The position numbers and the translations under genes are program-made. Positions 55,850 through 64,000 of a stretch of 64,000 nt of DNA are shown in pieces. How positions within the stretch are numbered: the first letter of the stretch is position 1; every line of letters starts with the position of its first letter. The notes under the pieces are model-generated. The model saw nothing but the letters and a program-made list of their open reading frames with translations, was not told where the DNA came from and did not search any database. This DNA comes from Saprospiraceae bacterium (GTDB lineage Bacteria > Bacteroidota > Bacteroidia > Chitinophagales > Saprospiraceae), in NCBI GenBank assembly GCA_016722285.1, contig JADKGI010000001.1:1140556-1204555 (forward strand), written 5' to 3'.

Positions 55850-56341
55850 ATGAAAAACCCTTTTAAATTTTTAATGCTATTTTTAGCTTTTGGCGCAATG
55901 ATGATATCCATCACTTCATGCAAACAGGCCGCATCAACTGAAGCTGCTGCTGCCCCTGACATGGCTCAGTTGAAGACAGATATACAGGCCATGGAAAATG
56001 CATTTGAGGCAAACATGACAGCCGGTGATGCTGCTGCAGTCGCTGCATATTACGCGGGCGATGCTCTGAGTCTTGATAATAATGGTCCCATGTTGTCAGG
56101 CAAGGAAGCGATCACTGCCAACATTGCCAAAAACATTGCTGAAAGTGGAAAAAATAAAACGAGCTTTGAAGTTGTTGATGTAAAAGCTTCAGGTGATCTT
56201 CTCGTAGAGGTTGGAAAATCGACTACCGTTGACTCAACCGGTGCGGTGGTAAGAACAGGGAAATATCTATCTGTTTTCGAGAAAAGGGATGGAAAATATG
56301 TTTGTATCAGAGACGCATATAATGACGATGCTAAAAAGTAG
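55850..56341 (+). CDS. NTF2-like (SnoaL/DUF4440) lipoprotein
   Basis: Lipoprotein of 163 residues: signal peptide with lipobox ending SITSC (Cys24), an Ala-rich linker, and an NTF2-like cone-fold domain (about 40-160; MAQLKTDIQAMENAFEANMT, GKYLSVFEKRDGKYVCIRDAYN) related to DUF4440/SnoaL-like proteins. No enzyme activity can be inferred. It is the only intact member of a tandem set: a remnant lies upstream (55498-55670) and a decayed copy downstream (56388-56869). Confidence 0.84.
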   Translation: MKNPFKFLMLFLAFGAMMISITSCKQAASTEAAAAPDMAQLKTDIQAMENAFEANMTAGDAAAVAAYYAGDALSLDNNGPMLSGKEAITANIAKNIAESGKNKTSFEVVDVKASGDLLVEVGKSTTVDSTGAVVRTGKYLSVFEKRDGKYVCIRDAYNDDAKK

Positions 56342-56387
56342 GAATCACAATATCAATGTGAATCCTGATAAGTAGATTCAGAATAAG

Positions 56388-56869
56388 TTTAAATTTTTAT
56401 TGCTATTTTTAGCTTTTGGCGCAATGATGATATCCATCACTTCATGCAAGCAGGCAGAGTCACTGAAGCTGCTCCTGCACTTGACATGACTCGGTTGAAG
56501 ACAGATATGCAGGCTATGGAAGATGCATATGCCAAAGCATATAATGCCGGTGATGCCAATTCGGTAGTTGCCTATTATGCTGATGATGCGACCAGCATGG
56601 TAAGTAATGAGCCAAGTTCTGTAGGCAAAGCTGTCATCATTCAGGCGGTTCAGAAAGGTATTACTGAAAATACAGGAAAGCATATGTCCTCCTTTGAGGT
56701 AATGGATCTGTTTGCTGATCGCGACTTCCTGATAGAAACCGGAAAGTCAACTGTAAAAGACAGTACAGGGGCTGTAATCAGAACAGGAAAATATATGAGT
56801 CTGTTTTAGAAAACAGATGGAAAATATCTCTGCATCAGAGACATCAGCAATAGCGACAGTAAGGAGTAA
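56388..56869 (+). pseudogene. Decayed tandem copy of the NTF2-like lipoprotein
   Basis: Clear duplicate of the preceding gene, including its signal peptide (KFLLLFLAFGAMMISITSCKQ), but the start codon is lost, a one-base deletion at about 56458 shifts the frame (into TEAAPALDMTRLKTDMQAMED), and a TAG at 56807-56809 replaces a Glu codon (the LFEKTDGKY position). The remaining sequence ends at TAA 56869. An open piece from 56444 to 56809 remains. Three independent lesions indicate a true pseudogene rather than sequence errors. Confidence 0.78.
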
Positions 56870-57303
56870 TTTTATTTTAGAATAAGAAGTGCAGAAAGGT
56901 TATTGACATCCAGTCAGTAGCCTTTCTTTTTTGATATATGTCATATTGTTTATTAATCAAGGCAGCGTGGCTTCTATACTCTAACTTGACTCTCAAGCAT
57001 TGCTTTGTTTCAGGTGTAAAGCAGCTTAATCAGAAATGATTGTCACTTTCGAACAAAGAGCTTTTATTCATTCAGTTTAAGAGACCAAAACGACTTTTGC
57101 GATTCACATGGTGGCTATTTGATTTACTTGATTTTCGGAGTTTAGAATATGGCAGTTTCTGTATTTAATCATATCTTTATCAGAAAAATATTTTTTCAGT
57201 CAGCTAGCATAAATATCTTACTATGAGTCAATGGTAAAAAAAATACCTGAAACTCATAAAAAGCCAAGATTTGTGGCTGAAAATCTCCTAAAATCAAAAT
57301 TCT
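56870..57303. other. Intergenic stretch before the phosphoesterase gene
   Basis: About 435 bp. Apart from the terminator at 56893-56932 I see no gene or repeat. Confidence 0.4.
56893..56932 (+). terminator. Intrinsic terminator after the NTF2-like cluster
   Basis: AGAAAGG ... CCTTTCT stem, with inner TGAC/GTCA pairing, followed by a run of Ts, 24 bp after the last codon of the decayed NTF2-like copy. Confidence 0.65.
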
Positions 57304-60114
57304 ATGTTGAATATTTCAAGACTTGTCTTTCTGATTTTAATGATTGTCATCAGTTCATGTGATCCGAAGCAAAAAAGAGAAGACCAGGATGTATGGATTA
57401 TATCAGCTCCGGCCGGGGTCGAAAAGACCCATATAAATAGAACCGGAAAAACAATATTACCCAACGGAAGATACATCAGCCCTGCTGGTATCTGTATAGA
57501 GACAGCACCTCATCCTTATGGTATGACTCTGAGTAAGGACGACAACGTAGCAGTTACTGCTAACTCAGGGATTAATCCTTTATCCATTACTATTATTAGA
57601 AATATATTATCAGCACACCCCGAAGTTCAGCAGGTACCGCCTGGGGCATCGACTGATGATGGAGTGCTCGCATCGGTATTTATGGGTCTTGCGATCTCAC
57701 CAGACAATCAGGTCATTTATGTTGCGGGAGGTCAGGAAAATAAGGTGTATCTCTTTGACGTAAATACGGGAGCAGATAAGGGGCAGATCGATTGCTCTGA
57801 AAGAACGTCAGACAGGGACTACTGCCATGGTTATATAGGTGATATGAAACTTTCAAATGATGGAAAAACCCTGTATGCTGTGGATCAGATCGGATTCAGA
57901 ATGGTGGTTTTAGATACTGAAATAAAAAAGCTTATTCATTCTGTTCCGGTAGGAAGGTATCCTTTTGGTATATGTCTTTCGCCCGACGAAAAAAAAGCTT
58001 ATGTAGCCAATGTAGGAATGTTTGAATATTCCTACATTAAAGAAAGTCAGGATGTTGATTCGAAAATAAAGCCAATTGATTATCCTGCTTTTGGATATGG
58101 TTCTGAAGAAATGATCAGTGGTATTAATAACGATACTATGATGGTAAACGGTTTGGGTGATCAGAATGCTATTGAAGCATTTTCGGTTTTTGCGATATCT
58201 CTCAAAGATAAAGATCACCCAAGAGTGGCATCTAAAATTAAGACAGGACACCTTGTGGGGTCCTTGATTGAAGGCATACCGGCAGTAGGTGGTTCAAGTC
58301 CCAATTCCATCGTAGCCACAGATGATTATGTATTTGTAAGCAATGGTAACAATGATAATATTTCGGTTATTTCTGCTAAGTACGATTCTGTAATACACAC
58401 TATTGATCTCAAACCTGATGATCGCCTGAAGCATTTCAGAGGTGTTATACCCTTTGGGTTGGCCATAAGCCCGGATCAAAAACAACTCTTTGTAGCTGAA
58501 TCGGGCATCAATGCCATCGGAGTCATCAGTCTTGATGACTTCAAAGTCAGGGGCCATATACCTGCAGCTTGGTTTCCTGCAAAGGTGGAAGTGAGCAAAG
58601 ATGGAAAAAAATTATTCATAGCCAATGCCAAAGGATATGGAAGCGGACCAAACGGAGGTGCTTCTTTTTATGACGCGTCTGGAGACAACTATATCGGTTC
58701 ATTGATGAAAGGAAGTGTTCAGATTGTGGATATTCCGGACGGGAAGCTTCTGGAAGAAATGACAAAGCAGGTTATCGATAACAACTTTACCTTTACCAAA
58801 GCAAAAGATCCGATATTTAAATGGAGAAAAAATAACCCCATCCCGTTGTATCCGGGAGAAAAAGTAAGTCCGATAAAACACATAGTTTTCATTTCAAAGG
58901 AAAACAGGACTTATGATGAAGTATTTGGTCAAATTGAAAAAGGAGACGGAGATTCCACGTTAGCACGATACGGTAAGAATGTAGCTTTTTCAAACAGAAA
59001 AAAAACAAAATATGTAGCCGACGCAACGGTGATGCCCAATCATCTAGGACTGGTAAAAGAGTTTGCTATTTCAGATAATTTTTATGTCGATTCCGATGTC
59101 TCGGCTGATGGCCACAGATGGCTGGTCAATACTTATCCAAATGAATGGTGCGAAACGACTACTGCAGCCAGCTATGGCAACAATCGTGACTTTATAAAAG
59201 ACTCCAAAGCACCCGGTGTTTTTGCCATGAACGGTGCTGCCGGAGCAATATATCCTGAAGACTATAATGAGGCTGGATCGATGTGGGATCACCTCGAGAG
59301 ACACAAGGTGGATTTCTATAATTTTGGTTTTAGCGTTATGTTTGAACCAGCATTATATGCGCCGGATAATAAATATACCGGTGTTCAACATTACATAAAC
59401 TATCCTGTGCCCCAGCCGCTTTTTGGAAGAACTTCAAGATCATATCCGACATACAATATGGCTATTCCTGACCAATTCAGAATAGATCAGTTTATCAAAG
59501 AGTTCGACAGTAAATGGGTTGGTGGCAAAGATACCATGCCGGCATTTATGACAGTCATCATTCCCAATGATCACGGTGCCGGAGATAGACCGGAGGCGGG
59601 ATATCCATATCGTGAGAGTTATATGGCGGACAACGACATGGCTGTAGGACGCATCGTCGAATATCTGTCACATACTGAGTATTGGGAAAACATGCTCATC
59701 GTCGTCACAGAAGACGATGCTCAAAACGGAATAGATCATATAGACGCCCATCGAAGCATATTGATGTTGGTTTCTCCCTGGATAAAGAGGGATTATGTCA
59801 GTCATATCCATTATAGTTTTGGGAGTATTTTTAAGACATTCTGGAACATTCTGGGTCTGCCATACCTCAATCAATATGATGCAGGCGCAACTGATATGAG
59901 CGATTTTTTCGCAGATATTCCCAACCTGACAACGTACGATGCTGTCGCTGTCGAACGAAGAATATTTGATCCCCAAAAAGCACTGGACCCTTTGGATGAA
60001 AAATTTAACTGGAAAGCAATAAGGAATTCTCCACAGATGGATAATATAAAGGACATGTTTCGTGAGAGTAAGGAGAAGGATGCATTTCGGCTTGAAAATA
60101 GGGAACGAAAGTAA
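57304..60114 (+). CDS. YncE-like beta-propeller / phosphoesterase lipoprotein
   Basis: A 936-residue lipoprotein (signal peptide ending VISSC, Cys19). Residues about 30-460 are a YncE-like seven-bladed propeller (GLAISPDNQVIYVAGGQENKV, PFGICLSPDEKKAYVANVG, VISLDDFKVRGHIPA). Residues about 510-890 form a phosphoesterase domain of the acid phosphatase/phospholipase C type (PF04185): HIVFISKENRTYDEVFG with the catalytic site, ADGHRWLVNTYPNEW, IPNDHGAG and VVTEDDAQNGIDHIDAHRS. All metal-binding segments look intact. It would act at the cell surface on phosphate esters; the substrate is unknown. Single gene, with the DUF6090-like remnants downstream. Confidence 0.88.
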   Translation: MLNISRLVFLILMIVISSCDPKQKREDQDVWIISAPAGVEKTHINRTGKTILPNGRYISPAGICIETAPHPYGMTLSKDDNVAVTANSGINPLSITIIRNILSAHPEVQQVPPGASTDDGVLASVFMGLAISPDNQVIYVAGGQENKVYLFDVNTGADKGQIDCSERTSDRDYCHGYIGDMKLSNDGKTLYAVDQIGFRMVVLDTEIKKLIHSVPVGRYPFGICLSPDEKKAYVANVGMFEYSYIKESQDVDSKIKPIDYPAFGYGSEEMISGINNDTMMVNGLGDQNAIEAFSVFAISLKDKDHPRVASKIKTGHLVGSLIEGIPAVGGSSPNSIVATDDYVFVSNGNNDNISVISAKYDSVIHTIDLKPDDRLKHFRGVIPFGLAISPDQKQLFVAESGINAIGVISLDDFKVRGHIPAAWFPAKVEVSKDGKKLFIANAKGYGSGPNGGASFYDASGDNYIGSLMKGSVQIVDIPDGKLLEEMTKQVIDNNFTFTKAKDPIFKWRKNNPIPLYPGEKVSPIKHIVFISKENRTYDEVFGQIEKGDGDSTLARYGKNVAFSNRKKTKYVADATVMPNHLGLVKEFAISDNFYVDSDVSADGHRWLVNTYPNEWCETTTAASYGNNRDFIKDSKAPGVFAMNGAAGAIYPEDYNEAGSMWDHLERHKVDFYNFGFSVMFEPALYAPDNKYTGVQHYINYPVPQPLFGRTSRSYPTYNMAIPDQFRIDQFIKEFDSKWVGGKDTMPAFMTVIIPNDHGAGDRPEAGYPYRESYMADNDMAVGRIVEYLSHTEYWENMLIVVTEDDAQNGIDHIDAHRSILMLVSPWIKRDYVSHIHYSFGSIFKTFWNILGLPYLNQYDAGATDMSDFFADIPNLTTYDAVAVERRIFDPQKALDPLDEKFNWKAIRNSPQMDNIKDMFRESKEKDAFRLENRERK

Positions 60115-60195
60115 TTATTTGGGTATTTCTGAAATATGCGCCAAAAGAATGATTTCAATATCGAATATAATGAACGATTCATTTTAATATTCGTG

Positions 60196-60275
60196 ATTTA
60201 ATATACTGTACCTAACGGCACAGAAAACCATGTTCTGAATTTTTTCTACCTAATATATTGTCCCTATAGGGACTT
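60196..60275. repeat. Degenerate dispersed palindromic repeat
   Basis: Contains GTACCTAACGGCAC followed by TACCTAATATATTG and the perfect palindrome GTCCCTATAGGGAC (about 60262-60275). The arrangement resembles short repeats that occur in intergenic regions of other Bacteroidota. Only one copy in the window. Confidence 0.45.
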
Positions 60276-60292
60276 AAAAAAGAATCACTAAA

Positions 60293-61029
60293 ATGATAAA
60301 ACTTTTTAGAAACCTGCCTCGCCGGCAGGCAGGAATCCGCCAAAATCTGTTACAAAGTGGAAAACTCAAATCGTATACGGTCTATGCTTTGGGTGAGATC
60401 TTTCTTGTTGTGATCGGTATATTGATGGCCCTACAGATCAATAATTGGAATGAACAGCGTAAAAGCAAAAAATTTGAGCAGGAAATTCTTCATCTTATAG
60501 ATCAGAATTTGGAGCGGGATTCCGTGCTACTTCTATCGAACTTGGAAAAGCCAAGGAAGCCATAGAAATGACCGATAAGTTAATGGAGCAAGTAGCTCTT
60601 AAAAATTATAATGACAGCCTGAATAATTGGATGTGAAAGATCATATCATTCGAGCGATTCAAATCCCAATCAAGTGCTTTTGAAGTCCTGAAATCAAAAG
60701 GCTTTGAATCAATAACAGACAATCGGCTACAAATCGAACTGATATCTTATTATGACGAAAGTCTATTTAAATTGTATGAAAGCTTAACAGACCTTTTAAA
60801 TTCTTTCAACAATGATTGGATCCCGGTAGTCAAACAAGAGTTTTCGGATTTCAAATGGACGGAATACTGTACTCCTTTAGATTCTGAAAAATTCTTTCAG
60901 AAACCGTCTTCCATTGTACTTTTTAAATTGTATAAAGACAATAGAGCAGGTTTTGTCAGAAAGGCAGGTTATTCTCTGGAAAAAATATCCGAAATCAGGG
61001 GACTCATCAAAAATAATTTACATGATTAA
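60293..61029 (+). pseudogene. DUF6090-like membrane protein, broken
   Basis: The N-terminus has the family layout: basic start, one helix and its polar end (IFLVVIGILMALQINNWNEQRK), then a coiled region. The first frame ends at 60565. The family sequence continues in another frame (LGKAKEAIEMTDKLMEQV) from about 60535, meets an in-frame TGA at 60634-60636, then runs to TAA at 61029 (ERFKSQSSAFEVLKSKGFES ... ISEIRGLIKNNL). One frameshift and one nonsense change, so this is most likely a true pseudogene. A 21-bp palindromic insertion (60313-60333) codes in frame for LPRRQAG after MIKLFRN. Confidence 0.75.
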
Positions 61030-61222
61030 GATCTTCAGAAATCTGCCTCACCGGCAGGCAGGCATCCGCCGGATACTGCTCCAAAGTGGTAAAATAAAAA
61101 CCCTTATTGGTTATGCCACTTTAGGAATCACCTGATTAGGTACTGGTATTCTGATCGCATTGCAGATTAATAATTTGAATGAAAACAGAAAGAAAAGCCT
61201 GTTAATAGATAACCGTCTTTGA
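61022..61222 (+). pseudogene. Second DUF6090-like copy, decayed
   Basis: ATG at 61022, overlapping the end of the previous copy by 8 bp, starts IKIFRNLPHRQAGIRRILLQ, the same N-terminus with the same palindromic insertion. A TGA at 61133 interrupts the membrane helix (LGIT, stop, LGTGILIALQINNLNENRK), and the frame closes at 61222. The coiled domain is missing or unrecognisable in 61223-61539. It is a tandem duplicate in an advanced state of decay. Confidence 0.7.
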
Positions 61223-61539
61223 TCCCAGATGATTTTTCTGAAATTAAGTACATCTCGAGAAAGAGAAATAATAATCTACTATGAAGCATCAATTTTTATT
61301 TGATCAAATTTCGGCAAATACCCAGAAATATTTTCCATCAAACAAACTCTAGAATTAAATAATTCAACTTTGGTTTTAGCGTTTGAAATAAGAAATTATT
61401 TTGCAATTATCTAATCCATACAATCCGTTGGTATTATTAATATTTTGAATATATGATATATTGCTATTTTTTATTTTGTTTTTTAAAATATTTATGCTAT
61501 TTTGCAATGTTTATTTATTTTTTAACCAAATCACTTATC
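61223..61539. other. AT-rich stretch after the decayed copy
   Basis: About 315 bp that may include unrecognisable remains of the DUF6090-like coiled domain. No gene, repeat or terminator could be supported. Confidence 0.35.
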
Positions 61540-62256
61540 ATGAAAAATTTAATTTTAGGTTTGATCTTCCTACCGATATGCTTGTTTTGTCAGTCGGATA
61601 ATGATCCTACACTTTTTGAAGTCATTAATATAGAAGTAAAACCCGGACAGGAAAAAGCTTTTGAAGCCGCAGTAAAGGCACATAATAAGAAATTTCACCC
61701 GGAGGGAATATACGCCGCCCACCTGTACAGCAATCTTAACGGACCCAATGGTGGAAAATATACATGGATCATGGGGCCAACAACCTTTACAGCTTTGGAC
61801 AGCAGACCAGGCGAAGGTGCTCATGATGATGACTGGAAAAATGTAACGGCAGTTTCACAAGAAACGGATAGTCCCAGGTATTGGTCATCAGATGCCAAAT
61901 TGTCACATAGAGTTGTGAATGCAGCCAATACGAAAAGTTTAATTTGGATCTATGATATCAAGCCAAATCAAGAGGCAAGATGGAGTGAACTGATAGCTAA
62001 GGTGAAGAAAGTTTATGACGAAAAAAGGCCAACTGAATCTTTTGGTGTTTCCTGGAATGAATTTTCAGATACCAAGGCAGGCAATGATGTTGCTATTATC
62101 TTCAGTTTTGATAAATGGTCCTGGATGGACAGAAAAAGTAACTTTAGTAAGGATTTTGAAGAAGTATTCGGTGCCGGATCATGGCATACTTTTCTAAATG
62201 CTATGGCTGAAACAGTCGATGGAAGAGTGGACTGGTTACGAACAAAAGTGGACTAA
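61540..62256 (+). CDS. Exported protein with two antibiotic-monooxygenase-like halves, unknown function
   Basis: A 238-residue exported protein. The open frame starts at 61453, but Met30 (MKNLILGLIFLPICLFCQ) begins a clear signal peptide, so 61540 is used. The mature part shows two similar halves: VINIEVKPGQEKAFEAAVKAHN near the N-terminus and YDIKPNQEARWSELIAKVKKV later, like ferredoxin-like dimeric alpha-beta barrels (ABM/EthD type). Function unknown. A strong hairpin terminator follows at 62327-62359. Confidence 0.75.
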   Translation: MKNLILGLIFLPICLFCQSDNDPTLFEVINIEVKPGQEKAFEAAVKAHNKKFHPEGIYAAHLYSNLNGPNGGKYTWIMGPTTFTALDSRPGEGAHDDDWKNVTAVSQETDSPRYWSSDAKLSHRVVNAANTKSLIWIYDIKPNQEARWSELIAKVKKVYDEKRPTESFGVSWNEFSDTKAGNDVAIIFSFDKWSWMDRKSNFSKDFEEVFGAGSWHTFLNAMAETVDGRVDWLRTKVD

Positions 62257-62326
62257 GTATTTTTAGCATGTAATACTACCAGTTTTATTAAAATACTATG
62301 TAGAAGCAGTCAATATGCCAAGACAA

Positions 62327-62359
62327 TATTGCCATAAATGGCTTTTGTCTTGGCTTTTT
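62327..62359 (+). terminator. Intrinsic terminator
   Basis: Outer stem GCCAAGACA/TGTCTTGGC, inner stem GCCAT/ATGGC, followed by five Ts. It lies 71 bp after the stop of the exported protein gene. Confidence 0.8.
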
Positions 62360-62528
62360 CATTTTATAAAATATGCTTCACTACACCTAATTTCATCAAA
62401 TTAATAAATGAATAACCTAAAATATTGATTAATAAAGATATAAATATTTTTGAATAACTATTTCAGCAAATAGATTGTTTTCATTATCAAGTTTCAAAAG
62501 CAAATTTATAAAATAAAAATTTGTTCCT

Positions 62529-63392
62529 ATGCCGGAAAACAAATCTATATCCCGGAGATTGGCTGTGAAAAGCTCAATCTTTGGGATTATGGCCGTCTCT
62601 TTACCCCATGCTTCTTATGCAAAAAGTGCTAAGGGTTTTGAAAATGATATTTCAGGAGGAAGTAAACTTTTAAATCGATATCCATCCATTGATGACATCA
62701 TAGTCGCTGAAGTGGTGGGTGCTTCTCATTTTAATTTAGATCGCGTAAAAGAACTTGTAGATGCCAGACCAGAGTTGGCTCGTGCCACCTGGGATTGGGG
62801 TTTTGGAGATTGGGAAACTGCCATAGGCGCTGCATCACACGTAGGCAGAAAAGATATAGTAGATTATCTGATGAGCAAAGGAGCCAGACCTGATATATTT
62901 ACCTATGCCATGCTTGGTAGCTTTAATAGTGTGAAATCGATGATCGAGGCCACACCCGGAGTCCAGTCTATTGCCGGTCCACACGGTATAACTTTACTTC
63001 AGCACATTACTACAGGAATGAGGTCTAAAGATATCAGCCCTGCAAAAATGGATGAATATCATCAATTGGTGACATATGTGGAAAATATAGGTGGAGCAGA
63101 CAATAAGGCACCTGATATAGAAATGAGTGAGACAGATAAGTCAAAATATATTGGTGATTATTTGTACGGTGAAGGACCTGAGGATGGTTTCAGTATCAAA
63201 TTAAATATGAGAAAGATGCTTTCTTTGGGCAAAATAGGGAAATTTGGTGGCGGTCTCTATCAGAAAGCACCCAATGTATTTACCTATAATGGCGTATCAT
63301 CTGTCGAAATATCATTTCAGATAGAAAATAATGTTGTTCATTCTATGACCGTACACGAACCTGAATTAGTTTTGCTGGCTAAGAAAATATAA
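62529..63392 (+). CDS. Ankyrin-repeat protein with twin-arginine-like signal
   Basis: A 287-residue protein. Residues 1-32 form a signal with a twin-arginine pattern (SISRRLAVKSS, then a weakly hydrophobic stretch ending SYA), suggesting Tat export of a folded protein. Residues about 60-150 are degenerate ankyrin repeats (DRVKELVDARPELARATWDW, TAIGAASHVGRKDIVDYLMSKGA). The C-terminal part (about 195-287) is a beta-rich lipocalin/DUF3471-like domain (KYIGDYLYGEGPEDGFSIKL). No catalytic motif; a binding role is likely. Good start: the ATG at 62529 begins the signal. Confidence 0.78.
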   Translation: MPENKSISRRLAVKSSIFGIMAVSLPHASYAKSAKGFENDISGGSKLLNRYPSIDDIIVAEVVGASHFNLDRVKELVDARPELARATWDWGFGDWETAIGAASHVGRKDIVDYLMSKGARPDIFTYAMLGSFNSVKSMIEATPGVQSIAGPHGITLLQHITTGMRSKDISPAKMDEYHQLVTYVENIGGADNKAPDIEMSETDKSKYIGDYLYGEGPEDGFSIKLNMRKMLSLGKIGKFGGGLYQKAPNVFTYNGVSSVEISFQIENNVVHSMTVHEPELVLLAKKI

Positions 63393-63426
63393 TTATACCA
63401 ATTATAAAATTTTACAAATCTGACAC

Positions 63427-63942
63427 ATGAATAATATCTTAAAAGTAGTACTGATCATTTTTTCACTATCCATCATAGGTGGGCGAATAGTAAAAGGCAT
63501 CATACTAAAACAAAATGTCACCGGATATATCAAAAGAGCTGCCGATGCCAACACCATTGATCTGGCTGAGATAGAACTCACCAAAGCAATCGGATATCTT
63601 GAAAAAAATAATCTGACGTCAGGATATACATCTATCGTCTATCAGACACCGGATGAAGATATCGATTTTTGGTACCGAAATCTGAAAGCCAGTCAAAATG
63701 AACTGCAAACTTTGCATTCTGAGAGCGCACTGGAACGCACCAATGTACTGATGAAACTGCGGGAGACGCTGCTCGACACAGGTCAGAAGACCAGAGTAAC
63801 CGTACCTAAAGGGCTGTCCGTTTATCCTAATAATATATTATGGGCAGTCTTGATGACACTTTCAATAATTTCATTAATTATAGGGTTTATTGGTATTGCT
63901 TTGAAGTATGAAAGAAAATCAATGCACCAAAAGCATACCTGA
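63427..63942 (+). CDS. Membrane protein with two helices, unknown function
   Basis: A 171-residue protein with one helix at each end (about 5-24 and 136-158) and an intervening, probably periplasmic, helical domain (about 30-130) containing AEIELTKAIGYLEKNNLTSGYTS. The C-terminus is basic (KYERKSMHQKHT), which places it in the cytoplasm. No family recognised. It starts 34 bp after the ankyrin gene, and another ORF begins 16 bp later, so an operon is likely. Confidence 0.68.
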   Translation: MNNILKVVLIIFSLSIIGGRIVKGIILKQNVTGYIKRAADANTIDLAEIELTKAIGYLEKNNLTSGYTSIVYQTPDEDIDFWYRNLKASQNELQTLHSESALERTNVLMKLRETLLDTGQKTRVTVPKGLSVYPNNILWAVLMTLSIISLIIGFIGIALKYERKSMHQKHT

Positions 63943-63958
63943 TTTTAAACCTAAGAAA

Positions 63959-64000
63959 ATGAGGATGAAAAATTATTTTTTTATTTTACTATCACTTTTT
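63959..64000 (+). CDS. Start of an exported protein (runs off right edge)
   Basis: ATG at 63959 (or 63965) opens a signal-peptide-like sequence, MRMKNYFFILLSLF, that continues beyond the window. Only 14 codons are visible, so only export can be guessed. It lies 16 bp after the preceding stop on the same strand. Confidence 0.45.
   Translation, partial: MRMKNYFFILLSLF

Noticed and set aside
1..64000. tRNA, rRNA, CRISPR array, prophage or integron
   Set aside because: No cloverleaf-like sequence, conserved rRNA segment, regularly spaced repeats or phage genes were recognised by eye; a tRNAscan/Infernal run would settle the RNA question.

Overview
The window looks like a chromosomal segment of a Bacteroidota bacterium, most likely in or near the Saprospiria or Chitinophagia. 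It is AT-rich and shows almost no Shine-Dalgarno sequences. Several genes have Bacteroidota-type -7 boxes (TAnnTTTG or TAnnTTCG). Family content fits too: a type IX secretion C-terminal domain, Reg_prop/Y_Y_Y sensor kinases, OmpH/Skp pairs, a PF14905-type outer-membrane barrel, DUF6090-like and DUF418 proteins. No rRNA, tRNA, CRISPR array, phage module or intact transposase gene was recognised.

Layout. 1-3.4 kb: edge of a sensor kinase, cutC with a possible small RNA or attenuator upstream, rhomboid protease, upp, yraN. 3.4-8 kb: an S1 sulfatase, then paaZ plus an enoyl-CoA hydratase. 8-14 kb: two overlapping histidine kinase genes with nearly identical kinase modules, a third kinase 3' remnant, and a dispersed palindromic repeat. 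14.5-20 kb: membrane protein plus esterase, an S9 peptidase, and a membrane-anchored coiled-coil family. 20-26.5 kb: a possible neutral-lipid storage locus (monoacylglycerol-lipase-like hydrolase, Lys/Ala-rich protein, BTAD/SARP-type regulator, phasin-like coiled-coil protein, and a wax ester synthase/diacylglycerol acyltransferase fused to an SCP2 domain). 26.5-34.4 kb: hutH in two frames, two Skp-like chaperones, metF, a T9SS-exported beta-helix protein and small lipoproteins. 34.8-38.3 kb: a damaged beta-propeller/LytS kinase with a LytTR regulator. 38.6-43.6 kb: carboxypeptidase-like surface protein, lon, M20 amidohydrolase. 44-47.7 kb: a beta-propeller NarX-like kinase and its LuxR-type regulator. 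47.7-64 kb: DUF418 protein, outer-membrane barrel, PDZ membrane protein, serine hydrolase, three NTF2-like copies in different states of decay, a YncE/phosphoesterase lipoprotein, two decayed DUF6090-like genes, and secreted or anchored proteins of unknown function.

Two features dominate beyond ordinary genes. First, a three-copy, 153-154 bp MITE-like element with GAGTATGTTTAAA-type inverted ends and 3-bp TWA target duplications (24438, 49206, 52042). Second, an unusually high number of genes that read through only with a 1-2 nt shift. Some are surely real pseudogenes (in-frame stops, internal deletions). Many others sit in otherwise intact housekeeping genes such as lon and hutH, often at homopolymers, and may be sequence or assembly errors. 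For those genes the separate reading frames are listed with a note on how they join.
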